Part shown: positions 33,303-42,862 of the stretch, piece by piece | Position numbering within the stretch: position 1 is the stretch's first letter | Layout of the letters: every line of letters begins with the position of its first letter | Origin: an uncultured Eubacteriales bacterium | Lineage (GTDB): Bacteria; Bacillota; Clostridia; Oscillospirales; Oscillospiraceae | Assembly: GCA_900319275.1 (NCBI GenBank) | Contig: ONNS01000009.1 | Span: forward strand, 1 to 44,136 | Reading direction: 5' to 3' | DNA length: 44,136 nt | Notes under the pieces: generated by a model | Database searches by the model: none | Seen by the model: the letters and a program-made list of their open reading frames with translations, nothing else | Told to the model about the DNA's origin: nothing | Position numbers and translations under genes: made by a program

Positions 33303-34769
33303 ATGAAAAAACAGAGAAAAGCCAGAGATCCGGAGCATATCGGCTTTAAGGAATGCTTCGGCACGACCACCCTTTCTTTCACCAACGCGCTGACCGGCGT
33401 GCTCATGTCGTCCATGCTGATGGTCTACATGACAGAGTATTCCGGCATCAGCTACGCTGCGCTGCTGGCCACGATCCTGCTGATGGCGGCTCGTGTGATC
33501 GACGCGGTGGATGACCCGATCCAGGGCTTTATTATTGACAATTCAAAGCGCACCAGGATCGGCAAGTATAAACCCTTTTTCCTCATCAGCATCATCATGG
33601 AGGCGGTCGGCGCCATTGCCCTGTTCTCACTTCCTGGCTCCATGGCAAGCACGCCCGCGCTGATCATCGCCTGGGTCATTGTGTTCTACCTTGTTTATGA
33701 CATTGGCAGCTCGTTTTATAAGGATCTACTTCTCTACCGCACCATGTCCACCGATGATAACCAGCGGACAAAGCTGGTGATTGGACCGAGGCTGATGTCC
33801 TTCCTCACCGGAGTTGTTGCCAACGTCGTGTTCACTGCGGCGATCGTCGCGCTCAACGCGGGCGGTGTGAGCTACCACGACGCCGCAGCCAGAGTCATCA
33901 TGATCCTTGTTGTCGCCTCCGTGGCGATCTCTCTTATCGGCTGGTTCATGGTGAAGGAAAAGCATCATGTGGAGGAAGAACGTTCCGAGAAGCTGAAGCT
34001 TCAGGATTTCTTTGATTTGTTCAAAGAAAACAAGGCCATGGTCATATTTGCGCTCAAAGGCCTGTTTGCCGGTTTTATCTGGACGCTGATCTTCGCCACA
34101 CCCATCTATTACATCAAATGGGGCTTCTGCGCAGATCTGAGCACTGGCATCGCGGACATGGAGCAATTCACCGTCTACAACGGCATCAACGCCATGATCA
34201 CCGTCATCCCCATGGTTCTGGGCGCGATCCTGGGCAGACCGCTTTTGAAGCTCTTTAAGGATCCGGTCAAGATGACCTGCACACTGCTGCTCATTCAGGC
34301 GGTCGGCGGCGCCATCCTGTTCATCGCCCAGATCACAGGGCTTTTGCAGCACGCTCCCTGGCTGTTCTTTGCGACCATGTTCATTATGGCCACCGGCGTG
34401 GGGACTGACTTTGTGCCGCAGACCTTTGTGCAGATGGAGGTCGTGGACTATGGCATTTACAAAACCGGGAAAGACCGCTCCGCCCTGACCACGGTGACCG
34501 ACGGCTTCATCACAAAGATGCAGACAGCTTTTTCCACGGCGATCGTAGGACTGGTGCTGACCGGGATCGGCTATACCGTGGAGGAAGGAAACCGCTTCGC
34601 AGGGGACGTCTCCCAGATCCCCACGATGCTCAACTGGTTCATCGTGATCATGGGTCTGGTCCCCGCCGTGCTGGGCGTTATCTCTGTCCTGATCTACAGG
34701 AAGTATCCTGTCACCAACGCGGTGCGCGGAGAAATGAAAGCCTATTTTGACAGGCAGAGTGAAGAATAG
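33303..34769 (+). CDS. GPH-family sugar:cation symporter, second copy
   Basis: 488 residues, about 12 membrane helices, normal length for the family. The signature region near residue 65 reads RVIDAVDDPIQGFIID and is followed by GKYKPFF. It is distant in sequence from the symporter at 29816, so a different substrate is likely. Preceded by GGAGGG. It stands alone as a transcription unit convergent with the AraC-family gene and is close to the GH43/esterase/deacetylase/GH2 operon, whose substrate it probably imports. Confidence 0.9.
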   Translation: MKKQRKARDPEHIGFKECFGTTTLSFTNALTGVLMSSMLMVYMTEYSGISYAALLATILLMAARVIDAVDDPIQGFIIDNSKRTRIGKYKPFFLISIIMEAVGAIALFSLPGSMASTPALIIAWVIVFYLVYDIGSSFYKDLLLYRTMSTDDNQRTKLVIGPRLMSFLTGVVANVVFTAAIVALNAGGVSYHDAAARVIMILVVASVAISLIGWFMVKEKHHVEEERSEKLKLQDFFDLFKENKAMVIFALKGLFAGFIWTLIFATPIYYIKWGFCADLSTGIADMEQFTVYNGINAMITVIPMVLGAILGRPLLKLFKDPVKMTCTLLLIQAVGGAILFIAQITGLLQHAPWLFFATMFIMATGVGTDFVPQTFVQMEVVDYGIYKTGKDRSALTTVTDGFITKMQTAFSTAIVGLVLTGIGYTVEEGNRFAGDVSQIPTMLNWFIVIMGLVPAVLGVISVLIYRKYPVTNAVRGEMKAYFDRQSEE

Positions 34770-34779
34770 TATAAATAAA

Positions 34780-34802
34780 GCGGGTCGATCCACTCGACCC
34801 GC
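34780..34802 (-). terminator. Shared terminator between symporter and AraC gene
   Basis: A perfect 9-bp stem, GCGGGTCGA (34780-34788) with TCGACCCGC (34794-34802). The T-rich tail (TTTATTTATA) is on the minus strand, so it ends the AraC transcript best and perhaps also the convergent symporter transcript. Confidence 0.82.
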
Positions 34803-34808
34803 CTCGTA

Positions 34809-35843
34809 TCAGCGCTTGGCGTGTGCTTTTTCCCGGTATTCTGTGGGCGTCATCTGATACTCGCGCTCAAATATTTTGTAAAACTGTGTGCGGTTCTCAT
34901 AGCCCAGGGAAGCGGCGATCCTGCTCACCGGAAGCTCGGAGGCTTTGAGAAGCCGGGCTGCCTCGCGCAGCTGGATCTTTTGACAATAGACCTTCAGCGT
35001 ATAGCCGGTGTGCTCTTTCATGATGCGGGAGAGGTATTCACAGGAATAGTGAAGCTCCTGGGCCAGTTCCGCGCGGCGGACATTGCCGTGGCGTTCCTCG
35101 ATCAGCTTTTTCGCCTTTTCGAGAGTGATCAGCTCCCGTCCGTAGCCGAGGGAGACGTACTCGGCCCGATAGAGCTCCGGGTTCTCCAGCGCCGCAAACA
35201 GCCGAAGCAGCGACGAGTATACGTCAAACTGGTAACCCACACGCTTTTCGGAATAAGCTCGGATCAACTCATCGGCGATCTGCGGGATCGGGTCCTCACC
35301 CAAAAGCTGAAAGTCCACATAGTCCCGCTTGCACGCCGCTCTCTCCGACAGGTTCTCGCTGAAGAAGCGGTTGAGGATGCTTTTATAGCCGAAGGGCTGG
35401 ACAAGCCCCTTCGGCCATTGCGTGATGAGCGAGGGGTCGATGCCGATATAGAGGATATCGGCGGAGGCCATGTCGGTTTCCCGGTGCATAGTGCTACGGT
35501 TCAGCAGACACAGATTCCCCGCCGAATAGTGCACTTCTTCGTCTTCGATCATGACCGAGGCCTCCCCGCGCATGATGTACATCAGCTCGAAGAAATTGTG
35601 CTTGTGCATATAGGTTTCCTGGAAAAAACCGCTCTCGGCGGGGGTGTGCAGGCAGAAGGAACGCCTGTCCATGTAGTTGGAAAAGAGGTATTCCTCCGGG
35701 GTGTGAACACTGGTCGCAACGGATAGCTTGGAAAAGTAATCCCGGTCGACGGTGTGATCGCGCAGATAGTTTACGATGGGGCCGCTCTCCTGCGCCCGGA
35801 CCTCCTCGATATCCCGGAAGTATAGATGAACCACATTTTCCAT
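34809..35843 (-). CDS. AraC-family transcriptional regulator
   Basis: 344 residues. The N-terminal cupin-like sensor region includes HKHNFFELMYIMRGEASV (about 80-97), a typical sugar-sensing AraC motif. The C-terminal double helix-turn-helix covers about 245-344 (RRAELAQELHYSCEYLSRI and the second helix VSRIAASLGYENRTQFYKI). I chose the ATG at 35843, with GAGGGG upstream; a GTG three codons earlier is possible. It is divergent from the GH43 operon, which it most likely controls. AraC proteins bind direct repeats about 21 bp apart, so this protein is also a candidate for the repeat pairs at the four GH promoters, though no such pair lies in its own 65-bp divergent region. Confidence 0.92.
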   Translation of the reverse strand: MENVVHLYFRDIEEVRAQESGPIVNYLRDHTVDRDYFSKLSVATSVHTPEEYLFSNYMDRRSFCLHTPAESGFFQETYMHKHNFFELMYIMRGEASVMIEDEEVHYSAGNLCLLNRSTMHRETDMASADILYIGIDPSLITQWPKGLVQPFGYKSILNRFFSENLSERAACKRDYVDFQLLGEDPIPQIADELIRAYSEKRVGYQFDVYSSLLRLFAALENPELYRAEYVSLGYGRELITLEKAKKLIEERHGNVRRAELAQELHYSCEYLSRIMKEHTGYTLKVYCQKIQLREAARLLKASELPVSRIAASLGYENRTQFYKIFEREYQMTPTEYREKAHAKR

Positions 35844-35908
35844 AGCCTTCACCCCTCATTTGTTATTCTACCATACTGAAAGCTCAATGAAAAGGGAGGA
35901 TTTCCGGT

Positions 35909-37372
35909 TTGAAACACCAATGCTATAACCCGTATCTCCCCGCTTGGGAGTATATCCCGGATGCGGAGCCCCGGCTTTTTGACGGCAGGCTGTATGTCTT
36001 CGGCAGCCATGACCGCTTCGGGAGCAAGGACTACTGCACCAACGACTATGTGGCCTGGTCGGCCCCGGAAGACGATCTCAGCGACTGGCGCTACGAGGGG
36101 GTCATTTACCGAAAAGAGCAGACCCCGTGGAACAGGGACCGGAAGTCCTATTACGCGCCGGACGTAGTCCGCGGGACGGATGGGTGCTATTATCTGTATT
36201 ATTCGGTTGCCAATTCCTCCGTCACTTCTGTCGCCGTGTGCGATACCCCGGCAGGAAAATATACGTATCTGGGCGACGTGCGTTTCCCGGACGGCAGGGT
36301 CTACGGTTCCCGGGCGGAGGACTGGTTCGTGTTTGATCCGGCGGTTTTGGTGGATGATGATGGGCGCGTCTATCTCTATGTGGGGAGCGGGCAACCCTCC
36401 AACGGCCGCTTCGGACATGAGATCGTGGGACTGTTCGTGATGGAGCTAGAGCGGGATATGCTGACCATCAAATGTGATCCCACCATCCTTCTCCCGGCGG
36501 ATTTCAACGCCAAAAAGCCTAATTACTGGGAAGGTCCCTCCATCCGCCATATCGGAAGCTGGTATTACCTGGTTTACCCCGCAACGGACATTACGGGCCT
36601 CAACTATGCCATGAGCCTTTTCCCCGACAAGGGCTTTATTCACAAAGGACCGATCCACTCCTCCAGCGACATCGGATATCGGGGGCGAAAGCTGATGGAC
36701 GCCGCCTATCCCATGGGGAACAGCCATGGCGGTCTGGTCTGCGTAAAAGGGCAGTGGTATATCTTCGACCATCGCACGACCAACGGAAAGTGGAAAAACC
36801 GGCAGGCGGTCGCGGAGCCGATCCGTTTTGCGGAGGACGGCAGCATCGCCATGGTGGAGGCCACCAGCTGCGGCTTGAACGGCGGTCCGCTCAGAGGAAA
36901 GGGCAGCTACAGCGCGTCCATCGCCTGCTGTCTGCGCGGCGGGAGCGTTCTGGGCTTTCGCAACCCTATGGGCGGCCCTTTTGTGACACAGGACGGGCCG
37001 GACTACGAGCCTCCGGAGCCGACAGAGCATCCTGTTAACGCCAGCAGTGAAGCGAACGCGCCGAAGTCCTTCATCACCGATATCCGAAACGGCTGTGTTG
37101 TGGGCTATAAGTATTTTGATCTGACAGAGACCGCCGGGCTTGCTGTGACAGTACGCGGCGGAAACGGAACGCTGGAGCTGCTGGGCGGAGAAGAAGGAAA
37201 AGCGATCGCGGCCTTTATCCTCTCTCCTACGACAGACTGGACGACCTACCGCATTCCTTTCTCGCCCAATGAATTGGCAGCCGCGGCAGACTGCCCGGTG
37301 AAGCGCTGCCCCGTCTACCTGCGGTATCGGGGGAAGGGCAAGCTGGATCTGTTGGAAATCGCTTTTTCATAA
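35909..37372 (+). CDS. GH43-like glycosidase, cytoplasmic, second copy
   Basis: 487 residues, no signal peptide. It starts at TTG with AGGGAGG about 9 nt upstream. Propeller motifs follow the copy at 28389: NPYLPAWEYIPDAEP, YVFGSHDRFGS, YAPDVVRGTDGCYYLYYS, VDDDGRVYLYVGSG, and YWEGPSIRHIGSWYYLV with the likely general-acid Glu. A C-terminal carbohydrate-binding-like domain (about 375-487; VGYKYFDLTETAG) follows. It likely cleaves alpha-L-arabinosyl or beta-xylosyl residues. It is the first gene of a four-gene operon opposite the AraC regulator. The 5' leader is short and no repeat operator is visible. Confidence 0.85.
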   Translation: MKHQCYNPYLPAWEYIPDAEPRLFDGRLYVFGSHDRFGSKDYCTNDYVAWSAPEDDLSDWRYEGVIYRKEQTPWNRDRKSYYAPDVVRGTDGCYYLYYSVANSSVTSVAVCDTPAGKYTYLGDVRFPDGRVYGSRAEDWFVFDPAVLVDDDGRVYLYVGSGQPSNGRFGHEIVGLFVMELERDMLTIKCDPTILLPADFNAKKPNYWEGPSIRHIGSWYYLVYPATDITGLNYAMSLFPDKGFIHKGPIHSSSDIGYRGRKLMDAAYPMGNSHGGLVCVKGQWYIFDHRTTNGKWKNRQAVAEPIRFAEDGSIAMVEATSCGLNGGPLRGKGSYSASIACCLRGGSVLGFRNPMGGPFVTQDGPDYEPPEPTEHPVNASSEANAPKSFITDIRNGCVVGYKYFDLTETAGLAVTVRGGNGTLELLGGEEGKAIAAFILSPTTDWTTYRIPFSPNELAAAADCPVKRCPVYLRYRGKGKLDLLEIAFS

Positions 37373-37393
37373 ACATAGAGAGGAGTTAAAAAC

Positions 37394-38521
37394 ATGAATT
37401 GGACGACAATCTGGAGTCAGGCGGCAGCGCCCTCTTTTGCGATGGGCATGCTGCAGGGGAAGAAGAAAACCGTGGTGTTCCCAGTCAGTTCTCCGGTTTC
37501 CGGTGAGCGGGTCCGCCTGCGCTTTTCCAACATCTACGGAAAGAAGCCCTATGTCATCGGCGCGGTCACGGTCCGGGGCAAGGGACAGCCGGTCCCTGTT
37601 ACCTGCGGCGGGAAGAGAGCCTTCACGATCCCAACGGGCGGACATACCTTCTCCGATCCGGTCGCGCTGCCGGTTGCGGCAGGCGAGGCGTTGGAGATCC
37701 GGCTTTTCTATTCCTCCAAGGCGCAGGACAGCAACATGACCTTGGAGGAGGCTGTGGCTTACCCCGGAGATCATACTGCAGACGAAGCTCTGCCGGAAGT
37801 GAAAAAGGAGAGCTATAAGCAGCAATATAACCTTTATGACGCGGTCGTCTCTCTGGATCGGGTGGAGGTGGAATCCGAGGAGTGCAGCAAGCTGATCGTC
37901 GCCTTCGGTGACAGCATCACAGCCATGAATCGCTGGGTCAAACCACTGCAAAAGCGGCTGTTTGCGCGCTTTGGCGGGGGATATACCCTGCTGAACGCCG
38001 GGATCGGCGGAAACTGCCTGCTCTACCAGGTGCCCGGCTTCATGGGCAGCTCCTACGGAGAAAAAGGCGTCGCCCGTTTTGAGAGAGACGTTCTGAGCTT
38101 TGACGATCTTCATACCGTGATCCTGGCTCTGGGGGTCAACGATGTGGCGTATTACACGAAGAAAACAGAGCAGATAATCTCTTTTGATGCTTACACGGCG
38201 GCCATTCTGGAGCTGACCAAAGCCTTGAAAGAGCGCGGCGTCCGTGTCGTCATGCAGACGCTCACACCCCGGGAGGGCTTTGTCAAAAAAGGCTATACGC
38301 CGGAGATGGAAGCCCTGCGCGTGAAGATCAACGAATGGATCCGGGACTGCGGGCAGTTCGATTACGTGTTTGACGCGGATTTGCTGCTGCGGGACGAGAA
38401 GGACCCTTCCCGGGTGGATGAGCGTTACCACCAGGGCGACCACCTGCATCCCAACACCATGGGCGGCGAGCGGATGGCAGCGGCCTATGATCTGGCAGCG
38501 CTTACCGGTGAGGAGGCGTAA
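37394..38521 (+). CDS. Cytoplasmic SGNH/GDSL carbohydrate esterase
   Basis: 375 residues, no signal peptide. An N-terminal beta-sandwich (about 1-155; RVRLRFSNIYG) precedes the SGNH hydrolase domain. All four blocks are present: GDSI (172-175, Ser174), GIGGN (203-207), GVND (247-250) and DHLHP (349-353, with Asp349 and His352). The layout matches two-domain acetyl-xylan or acetyl-oligosaccharide esterases. With a cytosolic location it would deacylate imported oligosaccharides. It follows GH43 by 21 nt and abuts the deacetylase gene with no gap, so the two are translated together. Confidence 0.87.
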   Translation: MNWTTIWSQAAAPSFAMGMLQGKKKTVVFPVSSPVSGERVRLRFSNIYGKKPYVIGAVTVRGKGQPVPVTCGGKRAFTIPTGGHTFSDPVALPVAAGEALEIRLFYSSKAQDSNMTLEEAVAYPGDHTADEALPEVKKESYKQQYNLYDAVVSLDRVEVESEECSKLIVAFGDSITAMNRWVKPLQKRLFARFGGGYTLLNAGIGGNCLLYQVPGFMGSSYGEKGVARFERDVLSFDDLHTVILALGVNDVAYYTKKTEQIISFDAYTAAILELTKALKERGVRVVMQTLTPREGFVKKGYTPEMEALRVKINEWIRDCGQFDYVFDADLLLRDEKDPSRVDERYHQGDHLHPNTMGGERMAAAYDLAALTGEEA

Positions 38522-39262
38522 ATGGGAAAGAAGTATTTTACGCTCAGCTTTGACGACGGTCTCGAGCAGGACAAGCGGATCATCGCCCTGATGAAGCAAT
38601 ACGGATTGAAGGGGACCTTCAATCTCAACTCCGGCCTGTTCGGGCAGCGCGGTGAGGTGATGGGGCTTGGCAGCTTCTCCTTTCGGGATTGCGAAGAGGG
38701 CGTAAGGCATCGCTGGCCCTTCTCCTATGTGCCGCATAACCGCATCCCGGAGGACGAGATCCTACAGGTCTACGAAGGCATGGAGATCGCCAGCCACGGC
38801 TTTCGCCATGAACCGCTGAAAAAGCTCGATAAACAGGGGCTGCGGGATTCGGTCGGCAAAGACAAGGAGAACCTGGAGCGCCTGACCGGAGCCCCCATCG
38901 TCGGCCATGCCTACGCCCAGGGCTCTGTTTCGCCGGCTGCGGAGGCCTTTTTGAAAGAGCAGGGCTACCTCTATGCCAGAGCGGTCTATCCCTCCGGCAG
39001 TTTTGAATTCCCGGCCGATCCCCTGAACTTTCGCCCCTCCTCCTCCGTGATCTTCGGCAATGCCATGACTCTGGTGGAGAGCTTCAAGCAGGCAGAAGCG
39101 GCGGGCAGGGATATGCTTTTATATCTCTGGGGTCACGGCTATGAGATGGACTACGGGAAGGGACAAGCAAGCTGGGACGGCCTGGAGCGTCTCTTTGCCG
39201 CCATCGCCGGCCAGCCGGACATTATCTACTGCACCAACAGCGAAGCGTTCCGCCATATGTAA
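38522..39262 (+). CDS. NodB-like polysaccharide deacetylase, cytoplasmic
   Basis: 246 residues, no signal peptide. The NodB/CE4 motifs are present: LSFDDG (8-13, with the metal and catalytic Asp pair) and SHGFRH (91-96), giving the His-x3-His zinc ligands His92 and His96. A C-terminal YLWGHGYEMD provides the later His motif. CE4 enzymes remove N- or O-acetyl groups from sugars. The start codon directly follows the stop of the SGNH gene. Having two unrelated deacylases side by side in the cytosol suggests a substrate with two types of acyl group, or stepwise deacetylation. Confidence 0.85.
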   Translation: MGKKYFTLSFDDGLEQDKRIIALMKQYGLKGTFNLNSGLFGQRGEVMGLGSFSFRDCEEGVRHRWPFSYVPHNRIPEDEILQVYEGMEIASHGFRHEPLKKLDKQGLRDSVGKDKENLERLTGAPIVGHAYAQGSVSPAAEAFLKEQGYLYARAVYPSGSFEFPADPLNFRPSSSVIFGNAMTLVESFKQAEAAGRDMLLYLWGHGYEMDYGKGQASWDGLERLFAAIAGQPDIIYCTNSEAFRHM

Positions 39263-39276
39263 AGGAGGGCATACCT

Positions 39277-41685
39277 ATGAAGAAAACCAGCTTTAACGAT
39301 CACTGGACATGCAAAAAGCAGGGCGACAGCGCAGACCCCAAAGCTGTCACGCTGCCCCATGACGCCATGCTTTTTGAGAAGCGGGACAGAAAGGCCGCTA
39401 CAGCCGGAGCCTGCGGGTATTTTCCCGGCGGTAAGTATGAGTACGCCAAACGTTTTTTTCTCCCGGAAGCGGAGCGCGGCCGGACGCATATTCTGGAGTT
39501 CGAGGCAGTCTATAAAAGCGCGAAGGTGTATCTGAACGGAAGCCTCGCGGCGGAGCGGCCCTATGGGTACTCCAATTTCTATGTACCGCTGGATGAGTAT
39601 CTTCGTTTCGGGAAAGAAAACGAGATCACCGTCATCGCGGACAACTCCGCCGTTCCCAACTCCCGCTGGTACTCCGGCAGCGGGATCTATCGCAATGTCA
39701 GCCTGTATTCCGGGCACTCCAGTCATATCCTCCCGGATGGCCTGCTGATCTCCACCCGGAACAATAACACGGTCCATGTGAAGGTCGGTGTCAGCGGCGG
39801 AGAGGAGATCCGCGTGATGATCTGCGACGGCGATTCCGTCGCGGCCGAGTCCGCTGCGCCTGTTATAGAGGGTGCGGCGGAGGTGTCGCTCCATGTCACG
39901 GCTCCACGCCTGTGGGACGCCGAGCACCCGGAGCTCTACCGCTGCTGTGTCGAGCTGCTGGAGAATGGCGAAGCGGTGGATGAAGCGGAGGATTCTTTCG
40001 GCTTCCGCACGCTGGCCTGGAACGGGAAGGGCTTTTTCGTCAACGGGAAGGAGACCCTGCTTCGCGGCGCGTGCATCCACCACGACAACGGCATTCTGGG
40101 CGCGTGCTCCTTCGCCGCGGCGGAAGAGCGCAGAGTGCGGCTTTTGAAGGAAGCGGGCTTCAACGCAATCCGCAGCGCCCACAATCCCGCGTCCAAAGCG
40201 CTGCTGGAGGCCTGCGACCGCCTGGGCATGTACGTAATGGACGAGTTTTGCGACAACTGGCTGGTGCACAAAAACCCCTACGACTATGCCGATCAGGAAT
40301 TCCGGACCTGGTGGGAACGGGATCTGACGGCTATGGTGCTGAAAAACCATAACCACCCCTGCGTGGTGATGAATTCCATCGGCAACGAGATCTCTGAACT
40401 GGCGATCCCGGAGGGGCAGGAGATGTGCAGGAAGCTTGCTGTTCTGGCGAGAGCGCTCGATCCAGATAAGGCCGTGACGCTGGGCGTCAATCTGATGCTC
40501 TGCAGCATGACCGCCAAGGGCGGCGGGATCTACGGTGACAAAAAGGACGGTAAGGAAAACAAGAACGGCAGCCAGACGATGGATAATCTGCCTACCAGCG
40601 CATTCTTCAACCTGCTGATGAATCATCTGGGAGGGATCATCGAAAAGTCCGCGGCCAAGCCCGCGGCCGATAAGGCCACAGAGGTCGCGTTTTCCTATCT
40701 GGACATCGGAGGCTACAACTACGCTGCCTCCCGCTATGAGATGGACGGGAAGCTGCACCCGGACCGCGTGATCGTCGGTTCTGAGACGCTGCCGAAGAAC
40801 CTCTATCATAACTGGCAGCTTGTCAAGAAGCTCCCTTATGTGATCGGCGACTTCATGTGGACCGGCTGGGACTATCTCGGCGAATCCGGCATCGGCACCG
40901 TGCGGTATAAAAGCTTCAAGAAGCCGGGTGAGGACGCCCCCATCATTTCCGGAGGCTGCGGCGTCATCGATATCTGCGGCAAGCTGCGCCCGGAGGTGCA
41001 GTGGAACCGCCTGGTCTGGGGCTTGAGCAACAAGCCCGGGATCGGCGTGGAGCCCCTGACCCACGCGGGAGAGACCGGGTCGGTCTCCATGTGGCGCGAT
41101 ACGGACGCCGTGGCGAGCTGGTCCTGGAAGGGCTGCGAGGGTAAAAAGACCAAGGTCACAGTCTATGCCTCGGGCGCCGCGGCTGAGCTGATCGTCAACG
41201 GCAAGACCTATGGCAGAAAGAAAGCCAAAGAATACAAGGCTGTCTTTCCGAAGGTGATCTACCAGCCGGGCACCATCACCGCTATCAGCTATGACGCAAA
41301 CGGCGCGGAGATCGCAAGGGAGACCATGCACACGGCGGAAGGTGAGACAGTGCTTTGCCTCCGTCCGGATAAGACTGCACTGCGCGCCGACGGGCAGGAT
41401 CTCTGCTATCTGGCGATCGACCTCACTGACCGGGATGGGATCACCAAATCCTCAGAGGATGTACCCGTTACCGTGACGGTGAACGGCGCGGGCAGCCTGC
41501 TGGCTCTCGGCTCTGCCAAGCCGAACATGGGCGAGTGCTTTACCGAAAAGACCCACACCACTTATTACGGCAAGGCGCTGGCTGTGATCCGCGCGGGAGA
41601 CAGCGCGGGGAAGATCCAGGTCAAGGTCAGCACGCCCGGCATGGCAGAACAATGCGTAGAGCTGAATGTCACCGAAGCAAAGTAA
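39277..41685 (+). CDS. Cytoplasmic GH2 glycoside hydrolase with C-terminal Ig-like domains
   Basis: 802 residues, no signal peptide. Jelly-roll sugar-binding domain (about 1-150; SGSGIYRNVSLY), Ig-like domain, TIM barrel with acid/base Glu371 in SIGNEIS and nucleophile Glu503 in IVGSETLP, then two C-terminal beta domains of the DUF4982 and Big type (about 590-802). This layout is common in clostridial and Bacteroides GH2 beta-galactosidases. It is only distantly related to the GH2 at 26450. It is the last gene of the GH43/esterase/deacetylase/GH2 operon and is followed by a strong terminator. Confidence 0.9.
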   Translation: MKKTSFNDHWTCKKQGDSADPKAVTLPHDAMLFEKRDRKAATAGACGYFPGGKYEYAKRFFLPEAERGRTHILEFEAVYKSAKVYLNGSLAAERPYGYSNFYVPLDEYLRFGKENEITVIADNSAVPNSRWYSGSGIYRNVSLYSGHSSHILPDGLLISTRNNNTVHVKVGVSGGEEIRVMICDGDSVAAESAAPVIEGAAEVSLHVTAPRLWDAEHPELYRCCVELLENGEAVDEAEDSFGFRTLAWNGKGFFVNGKETLLRGACIHHDNGILGACSFAAAEERRVRLLKEAGFNAIRSAHNPASKALLEACDRLGMYVMDEFCDNWLVHKNPYDYADQEFRTWWERDLTAMVLKNHNHPCVVMNSIGNEISELAIPEGQEMCRKLAVLARALDPDKAVTLGVNLMLCSMTAKGGGIYGDKKDGKENKNGSQTMDNLPTSAFFNLLMNHLGGIIEKSAAKPAADKATEVAFSYLDIGGYNYAASRYEMDGKLHPDRVIVGSETLPKNLYHNWQLVKKLPYVIGDFMWTGWDYLGESGIGTVRYKSFKKPGEDAPIISGGCGVIDICGKLRPEVQWNRLVWGLSNKPGIGVEPLTHAGETGSVSMWRDTDAVASWSWKGCEGKKTKVTVYASGAAAELIVNGKTYGRKKAKEYKAVFPKVIYQPGTITAISYDANGAEIARETMHTAEGETVLCLRPDKTALRADGQDLCYLAIDLTDRDGITKSSEDVPVTVTVNGAGSLLALGSAKPNMGECFTEKTHTTYYGKALAVIRAGDSAGKIQVKVSTPGMAEQCVELNVTEAK

Positions 41686-41689
41686 AATG

Positions 41690-41737
41690 AAGTACCCATC
41701 GAAAGATTTCAACGGTTCTTTCGATGGGTACTTTTTC
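41690..41737 (+). terminator. Terminator of the GH43/GH2 operon
   Basis: A 16-bp perfect stem (41690-41705 with 41718-41733), a 12-nt loop and a run of T. It starts 4 nt after the GH2 stop codon. It may also serve the convergent DUF6273 gene. Confidence 0.92.
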
Positions 41738-41752
41738 TGCGTGACAACCTTT

Positions 41753-42790
41753 TCAACGGCGGGCTTTTCTCTTCTTCACAAGCCTGACCACGAGCCATAC
41801 GAGCAGGGAGATCAGCGCTGCGACGACGACAAGCACGATCACCAGCGCCGTGGTGAACATGGTCTTCAGATCCATGACCTTACCCGCGGCAGGCAGCGAG
41901 TCGTCATAGCTCCGCTCATTTGCCTCTTCCCCCTCAAAGCTGACGCGCCAAATGACGACACCGTCCTGCTCGGAGAGCTTTTCCAGCTCGGAGATCCTTG
42001 CGCTGTCAAGATTGCAGGCGGGGCGGGCGTAAGTGGTCATTTGATACATGCTGCTGGCGTTGACGGGATAATCCATGACCGAGCCAAACGAGAAAACAAA
42101 GCCCACATCCAGAGGGAAGGTAGGGATGTGCGGCGAGCGCAGCCAATAGCCGCTGGCCTCGCCCTTATAAAACGCCACTCTTGCGCGATCGTCCGCAAAG
42201 CCGTAGCTCTCGTTGGTGATCTCCGCGACAGACAGGGTAAAAATCCTGTCCCCGGACAAAACATTTTCAGCCGGATCAAAATCCACGGTGCCGGCCTTCG
42301 CGCCGGGCAGGGGAAGGCCGAGGCCGGAGATCACGATGGCGCTGTCGGACTTGAACGTGGGGATGAGGGCCTCGCGCTCGGCAGCTGAAAAACGCCCCTG
42401 GGAAAAGCGCTCACACCACTGTTGAAGATCGCTTCCCTGATAGTCAGTAGCGCCGGGATGCGCGCTTGCGTAGCTTTCTCCCCTGTCGGAAAAGGAGACG
42501 GACACACCGTCGATGCTGCGAAAAACAAGCGGATCGCCGTTATCGGCGCCGACGAGATTCAAAGAAGCCAGAAACATACCGTCTGTCCCCATACTCGTAT
42601 GTGCGGGATTGAGGACAAGCCACTTGCCATCAAATCCGCTGTCAGCATCCGGCTCTCCAAAGCATAATACATCGCCCTGCTTTACCGCGTCAGCAGGCGC
42701 GGACGCTTCGGCAGCCACGCCTGAAAGCAAAAGAAGCAATGCCAGAAGAGCAGGCAGACTTCTCTTCAACATCATAACTATTCTTTTCAT
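41753..42790 (-). CDS. DUF6273 membrane-anchored surface protein
   Basis: 345 residues: signal peptide (about 1-30), then a DUF6273 domain (about 40-270) with its signature pieces YQGSDLQQWCERF, SGYWLRSP and ARPACNLD, then a C-terminal membrane helix (about 308-335) and a KKRKARR tail that stops transfer. So the domain is outside the cell and held by the C-terminal helix. DUF6273 resembles C-type-lectin-like or FGE-like folds in other proteins, but its role is unknown. It stands alone, divergent from the TetR gene, which may control it. Confidence 0.82.
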   Translation of the reverse strand: MKRIVMMLKRSLPALLALLLLLSGVAAEASAPADAVKQGDVLCFGEPDADSGFDGKWLVLNPAHTSMGTDGMFLASLNLVGADNGDPLVFRSIDGVSVSFSDRGESYASAHPGATDYQGSDLQQWCERFSQGRFSAAEREALIPTFKSDSAIVISGLGLPLPGAKAGTVDFDPAENVLSGDRIFTLSVAEITNESYGFADDRARVAFYKGEASGYWLRSPHIPTFPLDVGFVFSFGSVMDYPVNASSMYQMTTYARPACNLDSARISELEKLSEQDGVVIWRVSFEGEEANERSYDDSLPAAGKVMDLKTMFTTALVIVLVVVAALISLLVWLVVRLVKKRKARR

Positions 42791-42862
42791 CGTGCGCCCC
42801 CCGGCTTAGAATAGCTTCAGCATAAGGGTTTTCCGGATGAATCACAATTTATCATTTGCTAC

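Noticed and set aside
34844-35908. Direct-repeat operator between the AraC gene and the second GH43 gene
   Set aside because: I looked in the 65-bp divergent gap for AAG then TRTGC repeats at 21-bp spacing and found none, so this operon is not placed in the four-promoter regulon.
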